A program made the position numbers and the translations under genes. 64,000 bases of DNA from Echria macrotheca (taxonomy: Eukaryota > Ascomycota > Sordariomycetes > Sordariales > Schizotheciaceae): the NCBI GenBank assembly GCA_030411725.1, contig MU839832.1, forward strand, positions 1,674,001-1,738,000. Reading direction: 5' to 3'. Below the pieces are notes generated by a model that searched no databases, was not told the DNA's origin, and saw only the letters and a program-made list of their open reading frames with translations. Below, piece after piece: positions 27,136 through 38,138 of this stretch (positions are counted from its first letter, which is position 1; every line of letters starts with the position of its first letter).

Positions 27136-28992
27136 TCAGGGTGGTGGGATATTGAACATCTTGGCCACAGTCTCCTCATAGCCCAGTAGATTGTAGTAAT
27201 GCTCTGCAGAGGTCAGTATCCGGCGCGAGCGAATGCAAAAAAACTAACCGGCAACATCCCAGCTCCCCTTGAGCTGATCGAGCGCTGAGACGACGACGTT
27301 GAGCCCGGCCGTCATCTCGGGCCCGCATCCCTCCCGGATGAACCACGCACACTCGGTGGCTGCGTGGTACAGCGTATGGCAGACGATAGGGCTCACATTC
27401 CTGCCCCTGGTCTCGGCCGTGCCCACTGCCAGGAGCTCAATAATGATATTCGCTATCCGTGGCACCCTGTTAGCAGACAGGTCCATGACACCCTTGACAG
27501 ACGCGCGCTGCATCTCGACCTGGCGTCGGAGCTTCTCCGGTTCACATCGAATGTCTAAGCCCTTGCAGCTGTACATGTTGTACAGGATGTACCGCGCCGT
27601 GCTGAGAAGAGCCACGGCTTCGATGTTGGCTTCCGCCGTGTCGTCTAGCGCCAAACTCTCGTCCAGGGCTGACAGTGTGCGATGTAGCTGTAATGCCTCA
27701 TCGAGCCGGAAAGATTCATCGGGCAATGGCTCGCCATCTTTTCCGGCGTCCCTGTGTGTTAGAGCATGACAATAGAGGTGTGCGGCCTGGCAAGTGGTGG
27801 CAAAGCGACCCATAGATCCAATGTCGGCCGAGATGGACGACAGAACCAGTGACGATTCGGACGTGTCCAGGTCACCTTTGCTCCAGCCGATGTCATTGAT
27901 AGGAAGCGACAGACCGGTGGCCATCTTTGGTATCATTTGTGGTAAAACGCCCGTTCCGGCGTGAAGGAATCTTTACACGGTCCGTTAGCCAGATTCAACG
28001 CAACTTTGTCGTACAGAGAGCGTACTTCTCCAGAATAAATAAACCCCATGAAACCCGGCGCTCCTCTTCTCTCACCGTCCAGGTATCGGCTATCTTGAAC
28101 AGGTGAGGGGTCTGTCTTTCTTGATTGTGGAAGCAACCGAGCACCACGAGGCGCGCGCCATGGCCGGACGTGAGGTATGCCGAGGGATAGATCCCATGGG
28201 CTAACTCGTACCAGCCAAGGAGGGCAATGGATTGGACCAGCCGGAGTGAAATAATACCCTCATTCTCGACGCTCGACGCGAGGGCCTTGGCGACTTTATA
28301 CTCCTGGCAGCGGCCAGAGTACGAAGCGTCTGAGAGCAGTCGGATGCAAGCTAGCAACAGCACCAGCCCGGGGTCCGGATCAACAGGGTTAATCTGGACA
28401 ACGTCGGTGCACAAACGCTTGGGGCTGAGGATAGGGAGCCACTGATTGATGGTGGCCACATATGCATGACATATACCGACGAGGTCCATACCGAGAGATG
28501 TCAGGCATGGTATCGTTAGTGGCAAGGCCGCAGTATTGAGGCTGTCGACGGTTAAAGGATTGAAGAACTCGGGGTCGAGGAAGAAGGATGAGGGAAACTC
28601 CGGTGCAGAATCCCGGAGGCCTGGGGTGGGAGTCACTGAGCTGCTCGAGGCCCGGTCGCTACTCGAGCCAACCAAGGCGTCTGGTGTGATGAACGGGTCG
28701 ACTCGGGATGAAGAAACGGCAGAAGACTCGGATCCAGGGCGGACGGAGTCCCTAGGCGAGTAATGGCAAGACTTGCCGAGACGTACACACTAGAATCCCA
28801 CGGTTAGTGCGGTGCATGCACGATGGCTGGGTGAGAATGTGCATACCAGGGAGCAGAAGGGTAGTTCACGAGTACATCTCCGCTTCAGGCGACTGTTTCA
28901 ACTTGCGTAAGCAGGCGTCCTGGACAATGCCGTATCTCCGGGCGAACATACCGGCAATTATGACATGCCACGGGGGCCTGGTTTGTGGGCAT
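27136..28992 (-). CDS. Zn2Cys6 fungal transcription factor
   Basis: Five exons: 28992-28952, 28892-28847, 28789-28026, 27970-27249, 27203-27136. The product is 546 residues. The zinc cluster is split by two introns and appears only after splicing: CHNCRRLKRRC, then TRELPFCSLC, then VRLGKSC, giving C-x2-C-x6-C-x6-C-x2-C-x6-C at residues ~10-36. Introns (59, 57, 55 and 45 nt) have GTATGT/GTATGC/GTACGC/GTTAGT donors. The middle part has the fungal-specific TF domain (PF04082-like): LLACIRLLSDAS, LVQSIALLGWYELAHG, RRVSWGLFILEK. The C-terminal half has HALTHRDAGK, CHTLYHAATECAW and a final EHYYNLLGYEET. It probably binds DNA as a dimer and controls a metabolic pathway. Divergent from the dehydrogenase gene 773 bp away, a possible target. 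Confidence 0.9.
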
Positions 28993-29764
28993 CTTAATTT
29001 GTTGTCGGGGCTGGGACGGCAGCGGAACGGGGACGCGGTTGAGAATGCTAAAGCACGAGCGGCAGCGGCAGGCGGAGCGGAGGGCGGAGGGCGGAGGGGC
29101 GGGCAGAGCGGACTGATAGTTATCTCCTGGTCTGGTAAAAAGTGTAAGCCACTTTTTCTTAGCGCGGTGGAGCACGCAGGCAGCGTCCTATTGGTCTTTT
29201 AAGCTCCGAGGACCAATAGGACGCTGCCTGCGTGCCCCACCGCGCTAAGAAAAAGTGGCTTACACTTTTTACCAGACCAGGAGATTGCCGGGAGCTCCAG
29301 GCTGCCACGGACACTCCTCCTGCACGGGCGGACTAGGGCGGACAGTTGCCAAGTCAGCTTAGTCATTGGAGTTGTTTCACGGCAGGCCGCTTGCCTTCAA
29401 AGCAGGGTCTCACCCGAATTTCCTGCCCAATCAGACTCGGCATCAGTAGGCTGGTTAACTCCGGGAAGCCCACCGGTCTTCCCTAATCAGCCGACCAGGC
29501 CGGCCAACAACATGCCCATCCGCCCGCGTCCGCTCCGTCCCGGGCCGCCGTATTCCCATGTCCGCACCTCGAAGCCGCTGCTCGCACTCGGAGTACGATG
29601 CCTGGAATATTTAAACAACAGCGATATCCCTAGTTCAATCATGTTATTTTCCATCATTCTCGACATCTCCTCTACCAGTGACATAGAGCAAGCACTCGAT
29701 CGGATCCTCCTTCGACTTACAGCACTTGTTTATTTTCAAACTTTCCGGCTCAGATCCACTCATC
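28993..29764. other. Shared promoter region of the TF and SDR genes
   Basis: This 772-bp interval separates two divergent genes and holds the 164-bp foldback element listed next. A GGCGGAG/GGCGGAGGG repeat tract lies at about 29063-29105. Confidence 0.6.
29122..29285. repeat. Foldback element: 75-bp near-perfect inverted repeat
   Basis: The left arm 29122-29196 and right arm 29211-29285 are reverse complements over 75 bp with one mismatch, around a 14-nt loop (TTTTAAGCTCCGAG). Each arm contains a smaller palindrome (AAAAAGTG-TAAGC-CACTTTTT). No coding capacity and no obvious target-site duplication are seen in the flanks. It may be a MITE-like element made of two fused terminal repeats, or a small-RNA hairpin. 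It lies 130 bp before the TF start codon, so it probably sits in its promoter or leader. Confidence 0.92.
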
Positions 29765-30858
29765 ATGTCGGACGCGCTTCGCCCTTATGCATCACTCTAT
29801 GAGGACCCCGAGGGTCCTGGCGATGCTCGTCCTACCGTCTTCCAAGTCATTGAAGACAACGACGTCGTCGGCAAGTGGCAAGGCCGAGTTGTTCTCGTCA
29901 CGGGCGGCACAAGCGGTATCGGAACTACCACGGTCAAGGCTCTACACCAGACCGGCGCCGACGTCTACTTTACCGCCCGGGATGCCGACAAGGGGCAGAA
30001 GACCGTTGATGCCGTCCGCAAAGAGAGCTCTGGGTCCGGCAAGCTCGACTTTGTCCTGATGGACCTCGACTCTCTCGAATCCGTCAAAGAAGGCGCCAAC
30101 ACCTTTCTCGGCCGCTCTGGAGGCAAGCTGAATGTCTTGATCAACAACGCCGGTGAGTCTTTCCTTTAGGTATCCACCTCTTCCACGAGGGTCTCTCGAG
30201 TTACTAACTCGGTACAGGTGTGCTCGCGGGTCCTGAGAAGAGGACAAAGGAGGGCTTCGAGAGCCAGTTCGGTGTAAACCATCTCGCGCACTTTGTCCTG
30301 ATCTGCATGGTTCTCCCGGCTCTCGTCAAGAGCAGCACCGCCGAGTTCAACTCGCGAGTCATCTGCCTCACGTCGAGCGCGCATCGCGCTTCGCCGGTGC
30401 TGTTTGACGATCCCAACTTTGAGAAGCCCGGCTCGTATAACCCGATGCTGGCATACGGCCAGTCCAAGACGGCCAATGCGTGGACGGCGAACTACATCGA
30501 CCGCGTGTACGGACCACGGGGCGTCCACGCAAATGCCGTCCACCCGGGCGCCGTCTTGTCCGGTCTATTCGTCCACCTGGACCCCGCAATCATGGCCGAA
30601 TGGGAAAAGGATCCCAAGCTGATGGCCGCCGCGCAAACGGCCGAGCAAGGTGCTGCCACGACCGTGTGGGCGGCCGTCAGCCCGGTCTGGGAGGGAAAGG
30701 GCGGCGAATATCTGGCCGACTGTCAAATCGGTGCTCCGACCGACGATCTCACATCGATTCTCAGCGCCGGCACGGCCCCGTGGGCGAAGGATGTGGAGGG
30801 CGAGGACAGGTTGTGGAAGCTGAGCGAGGAGCTGACGGGCGTCCGCGTGGCGCTGTGA
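29765..30858 (+). CDS. Short-chain dehydrogenase/reductase
   Basis: Two exons, 29765-30152 and 30218-30858, with intron 30153-30217 (GTGAGT...ACTAAC...TACAG). The product is 342 residues. Classical SDR motifs are all present: TGGTSGIG at 46-53 (NAD(P) binding), NNAG at 127-130 (formed across the splice), the catalytic Ser in CLTSSAH (about 182), and Y209-GQS-K213. The sequence around FGVNHLAHF and YGQSKTANAW places it with the retinol-dehydrogenase/WW-oxidoreductase-like SDRs, which usually prefer NADP(H). Substrate unknown. No signal peptide or membrane segment is seen, so it is likely cytosolic. It is divergent from a Zn2Cys6 regulator that could control it. Confidence 0.92.
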
Positions 30859-31667
30859 GAATGTAACGCTGCGGGATTGATCATTGGTTTTGGTTTTGTT
30901 AGCGTCATCTCTCCCTGTAGTGCAGTCATCTAGATCTCTTTTCAATGATGTGTTGATTTCCTGTGTCCGCGTGTCTGCCTGTGCCAACAATTGATATCGC
31001 AATCATCACGATCTTTGGAATCGACTGTTATCATGGAGATCTGGCGTGTTTGCCGCCGAACAGCTCTGAGTGACGCACCAATCCAGGTGATGGAAGCGAA
31101 TGGATGGCTGGACTGCGGGGATTGGCACTGGGTTGCATCACCGATCGCCAATGACCCCCGCGATCAGCGGTCCGCACCTTAATGTTGCAACTATGCCGTT
31201 CTCCATCCCAAGCGGTCGGGAACAGCTTTGACAGAAGAGGCTGTCTTGGACATTGCACATTGACTGCAGTCGTGAAAGCAATTGAAGCTAAGAGACGAGT
31301 GGGACAGAGAAATCGTGGGGAGACACGAACCGTTGCAGTGGATTTTTTTGCTTTTGGCACTGGTGGCGCATCTAGCGCGCTGGCAATTCCCCATCAGGCC
31401 GGTGATTGGCACCTGCGCCAGCCATCGGATGCCAAGTGCGCCGGCCGTCGGGGTCCTGCAGTGGCGCCATCGGGAGACAGAGACACCGCTAACGTTAACT
31501 AACAGTCTGCCGGGACCCATCTGAGTCGACTCCACGCTTTTTCGTCACTTCTCGCCCGTCAACTCTCCCCAAAGTCTGCCTTTCCCCGCCGTCGGACACA
31601 GTCGCACCCGGCCATGCTGCAGCGCCGCTGGGAACGGTGGGCGTTGTTGTAATCGTCTTCCGAGCCG
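30859..31667. other. Intergenic region
   Basis: 3' end of the SDR gene and promoter of the CSC1-like gene. No gene is supported. Confidence 0.5.
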
Positions 31668-34600
31668 ATGGAGTGGTCCGAGCCGATCGCCCACTTTTTG
31701 GCGCGCCGCATCTCAATTGTAGGTCACAAAGCCGATTGTTCGAATTCACCCGCTGACCGCCGGCGGCCTCTGCCGCCCCCTCAACACAGAACGAAAGCGA
31801 CGACAACCGCATTGGCTCCGGCCGCGAGAACAGTACCGGCGGCACCCTCAGCTTCAACAACGAAAATGCAAAGTCCTCGTCGCTCAAGGCGCTCGGCAGC
31901 ACCTTCGCGCCCGTCCTCATCTACTCAGCCATCTGCCTGGTCGCATTCCTGCTGCTCCGCGTCAGATGTCCCCGAGTCTATGCGCCGCGGACCATGAAGG
32001 TCCTGCGGGGCCCCGAGTATGTGCAACACCAACGGCTTCCGGGTGCGCAGTGCGCTAATGATCTTGTCAACATAGGGAGCCGACGCCGGAGCTGCCCAAT
32101 GGCTACTTTAACTGGATCCGGCCCTTCTTCGCCATTGATGACAACTATATCCTCAACAACTGCTCCTTGGACTCGTTCTTCTTCCTGCGCTTCCTCAGGG
32201 TCTTGTCGGCCATCTGTCTGGTCGGCTGCGCCTTGGCCTGGCCAATTCTTCTCCCTGTCCATGGCACCGGCGGCAGCGGCCTGACGCAGCTCGACCTCCT
32301 GACGATCGGCAATGTCAAGTTTTACACCCGCTTCTACGCCCATGTGGTTGTGGCATGGTGCTTCTTCGGTCTGTTCCCAGCCCGGCGACTTCTCCGATCT
32401 TCCCTGTCCTAATACACTCCCAGGTTTCGTGCTCTTCATGATATGCCGCGAGTGCATCTACTACGTCAATCTCCGACACGCCTATCTGCTCTCCCCGAAC
32501 TACTCGAAGCGACTTTCGGCCAGGACGGTCCTCTTTACGTGCATACCCAAGCCATATCTAGACGAGGCGAAGCTGCGAAAACTCTTCGGCGACTCGGCCA
32601 AGAACGTGTGGATCCCTAGAAACACCCGATATCTGCGTGGCTTGTTCGAAGACAGGGAGAAGACCGCCGAGCTTTTAGAGAAAGCCGAGATACGCTTGAT
32701 CAGGTTGGCGAATCGGGCCAGAAAGAGACATATCAAGAAGTTCCCGGGCGAGCTGTTCCCCAAAGGCCCCTTGGGCCCTGACTCGGCTTCAGCTTCGGGC
32801 TCCGCTACGCAGTCGATCGTGCATAAAGACTCTGTCCAGGGAGACCCCGAGAAGGGCAAAACTGACTCGGTCGTCCGGTTTGCAGAACGTCAGCTCGCTG
32901 TCCTGGACGACGCCCCAGCCGAAAAACCCGAGGATCCCGAGTATGTGCATCCCTACGGCCTCGATCCCGGTCTACCGGATGTGAGGGGTTCTGTGGCGGC
33001 TCTGTGGCTTCCGGCTGAGAAACGCCCCTACCACCGCCCTATCAAGAATTTCGGCCGACGTGTCGACACGATTAGATGGTGCCGAGCTAGGCTGAAGTCC
33101 TTGAACCGAGACATATGGAAGCTGCGTCGGAGCCATCGTGGCGGAGACGGCGCCCCCCTGAGCGCGGCCTTCATCGAGTTCGACTCCCAAGCCAACGCCC
33201 AGGCGGCCTTCCAGATTTTAGCGCACCACCAGCCATTGCACATGACGCCGCGCTTCATCGGCATCCGTCCCGAGGAGATTATCTGGAGCTCGCTGCGCAT
33301 AAAGTGGTGGGAGCATATCATGCGGCGATTCTTCATGATGTGCGCGGTTACCGCAGCTGTCATCTTTTGGTCGTTCCCCTCAGCCCTCGTCGGCTCAATA
33401 TCCAACGTCGACTCCCTTGCCGAGATAATACCCTTTTTGAGTTGGATCAAGCTCTTGCCTGGAGTAATATTGGGCGTGATCCAGGGTCTGCTACCTGCCC
33501 TGGCGCTCTCGTGGCTCATGGCTGCCGTGCCTAGGATGCTAAGAGGTCAGTCGGCCACCGCGTCATACATCTGTGCTCTATTGACTTGTGAACTGTAGCT
33601 TGTGCCAGGGTAGCTGGTGTCCCGTCGCATGCACTTGTCGAACTATTTGTCCAGAGCGCGTATTTTGCGTTTCAGATCGTCCAAGTGTTCCTCGTCACCA
33701 CCCTTACATCTGCTGCATCCGCCGCCTTCTCCAAGATCCTGCAAGATCCGCTTTCCGTCAAGGACCTCCTCTCAGAGAACTTACCCAAGGCATCCAACTT
33801 CTATCTCTCGTATATTTTGATCCAGTGTCTAGCTGCTGGTGCGGGGAACATGGTGAACCTCTGGGACCTGTTCCGACACCAAGTGATTGGGGCCTCAACT
33901 GCCAATCCGAGAAAGAAGTTCGCTCGCTGGCGTAAACTCACCGAAGTACACTGGGGAAGCGAATATCCACGCTTCACCAACATGGGTGTCATTGGTAGGT
34001 CAGCCACCATAATGGACTTCCTCTTGCTAACTTAGCATCAGCCCTCAGCTACACATGCATCGCGCCGCTCATCCTCCTGTTTGCAGGTCTCGGCATGTAC
34101 TTCCTATCCTTCACCTACAAGTACAACATCATCTATGTCTATAGCTCCGAGCTAGACACGCTGGGGTTGTTCTACCCCCGTGCTCTGATGCACCTCATGT
34201 TTGGGTTGTATGTGGCGGAGGTCTGTCTCATCGGTCTCTTCGCCCTTCGATCGGCCTTTGGCGCACTCGCTTTGATGTTGCTCTTCTTCATCTTCACCGC
34301 GTTAGTACATGTCTCGCTCAACGAGGCCGTCACTCCGTTGCTCTTCAACCTCCCCCGAACATTGGCTTTGGAGCGAGAGATCGGTCCTATCGCAGAACAC
34401 AGCGAATCCGTACAGGATAGCAGCACATCACGGCCTGCTCACGACGGCTCAGCTGCGGCATATTATGACACCAACGAGCATTTTGGCGACGAGCCAGAAC
34501 CACCACCGCTCCAGGAGATGGACACGGATATCCAGCTTCGCGGCATCGAGGGCAGTAGCAGTATTCGATACGCCATTCTCGATTTCGCAAAGGGCGTCTT

Positions 34601-35012
34601 TTCGTCATGGGTGAAGCGGGAGGCGGAAGACTCGGGTTTCACGCGAGCTATGGCACAGATCAAGATGTGGCTGACACCAGATCCCAACAAGAAGCCCAAC
34701 TTCGTGATGGCGTGGTTTCATCCTGGGGTCTATCAAGACTTTGACCGGTTGAAACCAAAGGTGAATCCCGGCCCGGATGACTACGAGCTGCCGAGCGACT
34801 ATGAGAGGAAGGCGTATCAACCGCCAGAGATGTGGAGGCCAGCACCGAAACTGTGGATACCCAAAGATGACGCGCGGGTGAGTCGTCAGGAAGTGGCACA
34901 TTCAAAGGATGCCATCTTCGTCTCGGATAAAGGGTGCTGGTTGAATGATCGGGGCAGAGTCGTGTGTGTGCCGGAGGAGGCCCCCCTCTTCGAGCCGAGG
35001 GTGATTTATTGA
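31668..35012 (+). CDS. CSC1/OSCA/TMEM63-like cation channel (DUF221 family)
   Basis: Six exons: 31668-31718, 31790-32016, 32076-32368, 32424-33545, 33599-33994, 34042-35012. The product is 1019 residues. Order of parts: the N-terminal TM region (LIYSAICLVAFLLL, APRTM..., then LDSFFFLRFLRVLSAICLVG), the cytosolic PHM7-like domain (residues ~180-430, with AAFIEFDSQANAQAAFQ typical of its RRM-like fold), then the multi-TM channel core starting at IIWSSLRIKWWE. The family makes calcium-permeable, osmosensitive or mechanosensitive channels in the plasma membrane. The acidic, Ser-rich linker after the TM core and a ~200-residue C-terminal tail are fungal features. Exon 1 (M-EWSEPIAHF) is the least sure part. 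The last intron has two acceptors six bases apart (TAG at 34035, CAG at 34041). Confidence 0.88.
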
Positions 35013-36443
35013 AATCCGGCCTAGTGGGTTTTAGTTTATGATACCATATGAAAGCCATGTTTTGAACGTACGTCAGCGCTTCTGCAGACCTTCGGACGCC
35101 ACTTCGTCACATTCAGCAGAGGGTCCACAAGATGGCCACAAGTGTATGCTGGTGGCGTCTTCCAGGTGCGGAGAAAGAGGCGATTTGCAAGAAACGAGGC
35201 CGGCTGAGATGGAGTCAATGCCCCTGGTCCAGGCTGGTTGGTGCTTGTCTGAAAAGAGCCCGATTCTTGCCACGTCTAGGTCAAAGCTAATGATGCAGGG
35301 GATGGCGGGACGGTAGATGCCGTAGCGGGCATGCGGCTATCTCGTTTTGTGGCAGAAAGAATGCTTGACGCCGGCACCTAACCATGTCGGGGTCTGAATA
35401 GATTGTTTGTCACACAAAGGGCAACGAAAATCAACAAGGCAGTCGACGACTCCTCGAGATACGGTTATGCGGGTCTCCGCCCTCGGCGTCTTCCAGCGTG
35501 ACGTTGGTTCCAACATGGCTGAAGTCGACTCGTCACATGAAGTCCAGCAGCTGCAGTATCAACTGCCCCGTCGACTCCATCGTAACGCTAACGAGGCTCT
35601 CCCTTTGCGGACGCTGGCATAGGCTGCCCCACAGCCTGGCGTTGATGATTCGACTTGCGTGGTTCCGTACCCGGCTCATGGTCTGCTGACGAACACCGTG
35701 TCGGACCGAGAGGCACGCGGCGAGCCGTGGGAGAAGACGAGATCAACACGGCCCTGGATGTCGGGTCTTGAAGCCATGTCACAACCCCGACTCGTCGAGA
35801 TCTGTTGAAGCATGGCCCGTTGTGGCTGCAAGTGCCTGATTGCATGCTGCCATCCCGATTCCAGCCTAGTTAGGTAGTCAAGGCGGCTTGCAAGGCCTTT
35901 GAAGTCGGCACGATGACGCCGAGAGTTCAATGTTGACACATCCTAAAGCCCGGTCGTCTTTACTCCTTCCCCGCCTCGCCGACCATGATTGCCGGATCGG
36001 TCTGAGTGGTCCCCGTCTTTGAACATGGATCTCGACCGGGAATCGGTGAAGAATCACATTCTCGACGGCTAGATGACGGAGCAACACCCGCGAGGGGCGG
36101 CATCTTATTCAGAGTTCCCGCCTACTGTTATCATAGATCTCGAGTTTTCATACCTGCAGACAAAGAATCATGACAAGTCGAATCAAGGGGCTCGCGACGG
36201 CTGTCCCGTGTTCCCCTCTTTGTGCCTGGCGGGATAGAAGGTTCGTTTTTGAGCGTCTAGAAACTCGAAAGAAGGGTATTGACACCCCGAAGAGGAAACT
36301 CGCCCCTGCCCCTTAGTTTGGTCAACAGGCACAAATACTGGCGGTCATGACGAGCAGATTCGAGAGGCTCTTGGCAGATCTATCGCACAAGTAATCTTGC
36401 CCGTCATCATCTTTGCTTTCAACGGCTCGGTCCTGCTGACTCG
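35013..36443. other. 1.4-kb intergenic region
   Basis: No gene is supported. It presumably holds the promoter of the type III PKS gene. Confidence 0.5.
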
Positions 36444-37946
36444 ATGATTCAACCCATCTCTCCGAGCAGACTCGAGATGAACCGCTTCTTCAGTGACCGG
36501 CGCGAACGCGCCGCCAGCGGCACCACCACCACCACCACGGCAAGCAGCGTCTTCGGTGCGGCCCACAAGCGTCTATCCAATGGCCTCAGCATTGCCATGG
36601 GCCTAGGCGGCTCCCCTACGTCTCCGTCGCCCTCGCCCAAGACGCAGGTCAAGCAACACGACTCCCCGACGGGAGTCTTGTCGCTGTCAACAGCTTCCCC
36701 GGTCAAAGCCTCCCGCTATCACACGCAACCGGTACAGACCCGGCCGCAAGCCATCATCGAATCCATCGCCACCGGCGTCCCCGAGCACTCTCGGACGCAG
36801 ACAGACGTGGCGGCCCAGGTAGCCGAGCTGTTCGGCCCGGACTCGCCACACGCACAACGGATCCCCCGGCTCTACGCCAAGACACGCATCGACAAAAGAC
36901 ACCGGGCCGTGGACCCCCTTGATGCCGCCACGTTCGACCGCGCCATGCCGATCCGGCAGCGCATGGATCTGTTTCTCGAGCACGCCGCGCCGCTGGCCAT
37001 CGACGTGGCGAGCCGCGCCGTCGAGGACGCGCACGTCAACGCCGCCAACGACATCGGGCTGCTCGTCATGGTCACGAGCACCGGCTTCATCGCGCCCGGC
37101 GTCGACGTGGCGCTCATGAAGGCGCTGGGCCTCGACCCGTCAGTCGCCCGCGTCGTCGTCAACTTCATGGGCTGCGCGGCTGCCATGAACGGCATCCGCA
37201 CCGCTGCTGACTACGTCCTCGCGCGGTACGGGCAGCAGCAGCAAACCCACAAGAAGACAAAGGCGCTGGTTGTGTGCGTCGAGCTGTCGAGCGTCAATGG
37301 CGTCTTCAAGGAGACGCTCAATGACGTTATCATCTCCAGCCTGTTTGGGGATGGCTGCGCGGCGCTGGTCATCGGTGCCCGCGGCGAGGGCGACGGGCTG
37401 GCGCCGGGCGAGATTGCGCTGCGCGGCAGCTTCAGCCGGCTCGTGGGCGATACGGAGGACGGCATCACGCTGGGCGTCAACGCCGACGGGATTACGTGCG
37501 AGCTGTCGCCGCGGCTGCCGGAGTACATCCGGTCTGCTGTCGGGCCGGCCGTCGAGGGCGTGCTGGGCGAGTATTCGCTTGTCAAGGACGATGTGCACCT
37601 CTGGGCAATCCACCCCGGCGGGCCCAAGATCATCGAGGAGTCGCTGGCCAGTCTCGGGCTGAAGGACGAGGTGGCCGCTCTCAGCTGGGACATGCTGGCC
37701 CGGTATGGGAATATGCTGAGCGTGTCGCTGCCGTTTGTGCTGCAGCGCATGGCGGCCGAGGCGAAGGCGCTCCGGCCCGTGTCGACGGGCGTTGCCTTCT
37801 CGTTTGGGCCGGGGATCACGGTCGAGGGCGTTGTTTTTGATATCGCCGGTGCCTCGCCATCGGGCAGCGAGCATAGGCTCGCCTTTGACGCGGGCATGCT
37901 GGCTGACTTTTCGGCTCTTGGTGTTTCGGGCCTACATTTGGGTTGA
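36444..37946 (+). CDS. Type III polyketide synthase (chalcone synthase-like)
   Basis: Single exon, 500 residues. The catalytic triad is complete: Cys244 (VNFMGCAAAMNG), His390 (AIHPGGPKI) and Asn423 (ARYGNMLS). FGDGCAALVIG (301-311) and the C-terminal FSFGPGITVEG (453-463) are also characteristic. These enzymes work as homodimers, extending a starter acyl-CoA with malonyl-CoA on the Cys; fungal members often make alkylresorcinols or pyrones. The first ~100 residues (Thr/Ser/Pro-rich, including a run of Thr) are an extension absent from plant enzymes and look disordered; Met12 (36477) is an alternative start. No cytochrome P450, methyltransferase or transporter gene lies next to it, so no gene cluster is evident here. 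The product cannot be predicted by eye. Confidence 0.94.
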   Translation: MIQPISPSRLEMNRFFSDRRERAASGTTTTTTASSVFGAAHKRLSNGLSIAMGLGGSPTSPSPSPKTQVKQHDSPTGVLSLSTASPVKASRYHTQPVQTRPQAIIESIATGVPEHSRTQTDVAAQVAELFGPDSPHAQRIPRLYAKTRIDKRHRAVDPLDAATFDRAMPIRQRMDLFLEHAAPLAIDVASRAVEDAHVNAANDIGLLVMVTSTGFIAPGVDVALMKALGLDPSVARVVVNFMGCAAAMNGIRTAADYVLARYGQQQQTHKKTKALVVCVELSSVNGVFKETLNDVIISSLFGDGCAALVIGARGEGDGLAPGEIALRGSFSRLVGDTEDGITLGVNADGITCELSPRLPEYIRSAVGPAVEGVLGEYSLVKDDVHLWAIHPGGPKIIEESLASLGLKDEVAALSWDMLARYGNMLSVSLPFVLQRMAAEAKALRPVSTGVAFSFGPGITVEGVVFDIAGASPSGSEHRLAFDAGMLADFSALGVSGLHLG

Positions 37947-38106
37947 TTTGGTATATATATTCTTCTTCTACTTTACATAGGGATTCCTTTCTTGAATATG
38001 TCTTGTTAGATACTCCGTATTGAATTATCTATGTGAAAGACAGCGGTCTATGACAATACATGTGGGTCGTTCGAGATGAGGTTGTGAGACGGCTTGTTTA
38101 CTTTGA

Positions 38107-38138
38107 CTCAGGGGCTCAGGGGCTCAGGGGCTCAGGGG
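38107..38138. repeat. 8-bp tandem repeat (CTCAGGGG)4
   Basis: Four perfect copies in a row, 161 bp downstream of the type III PKS stop codon, so possibly inside its 3' untranslated region. Confidence 0.9.
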
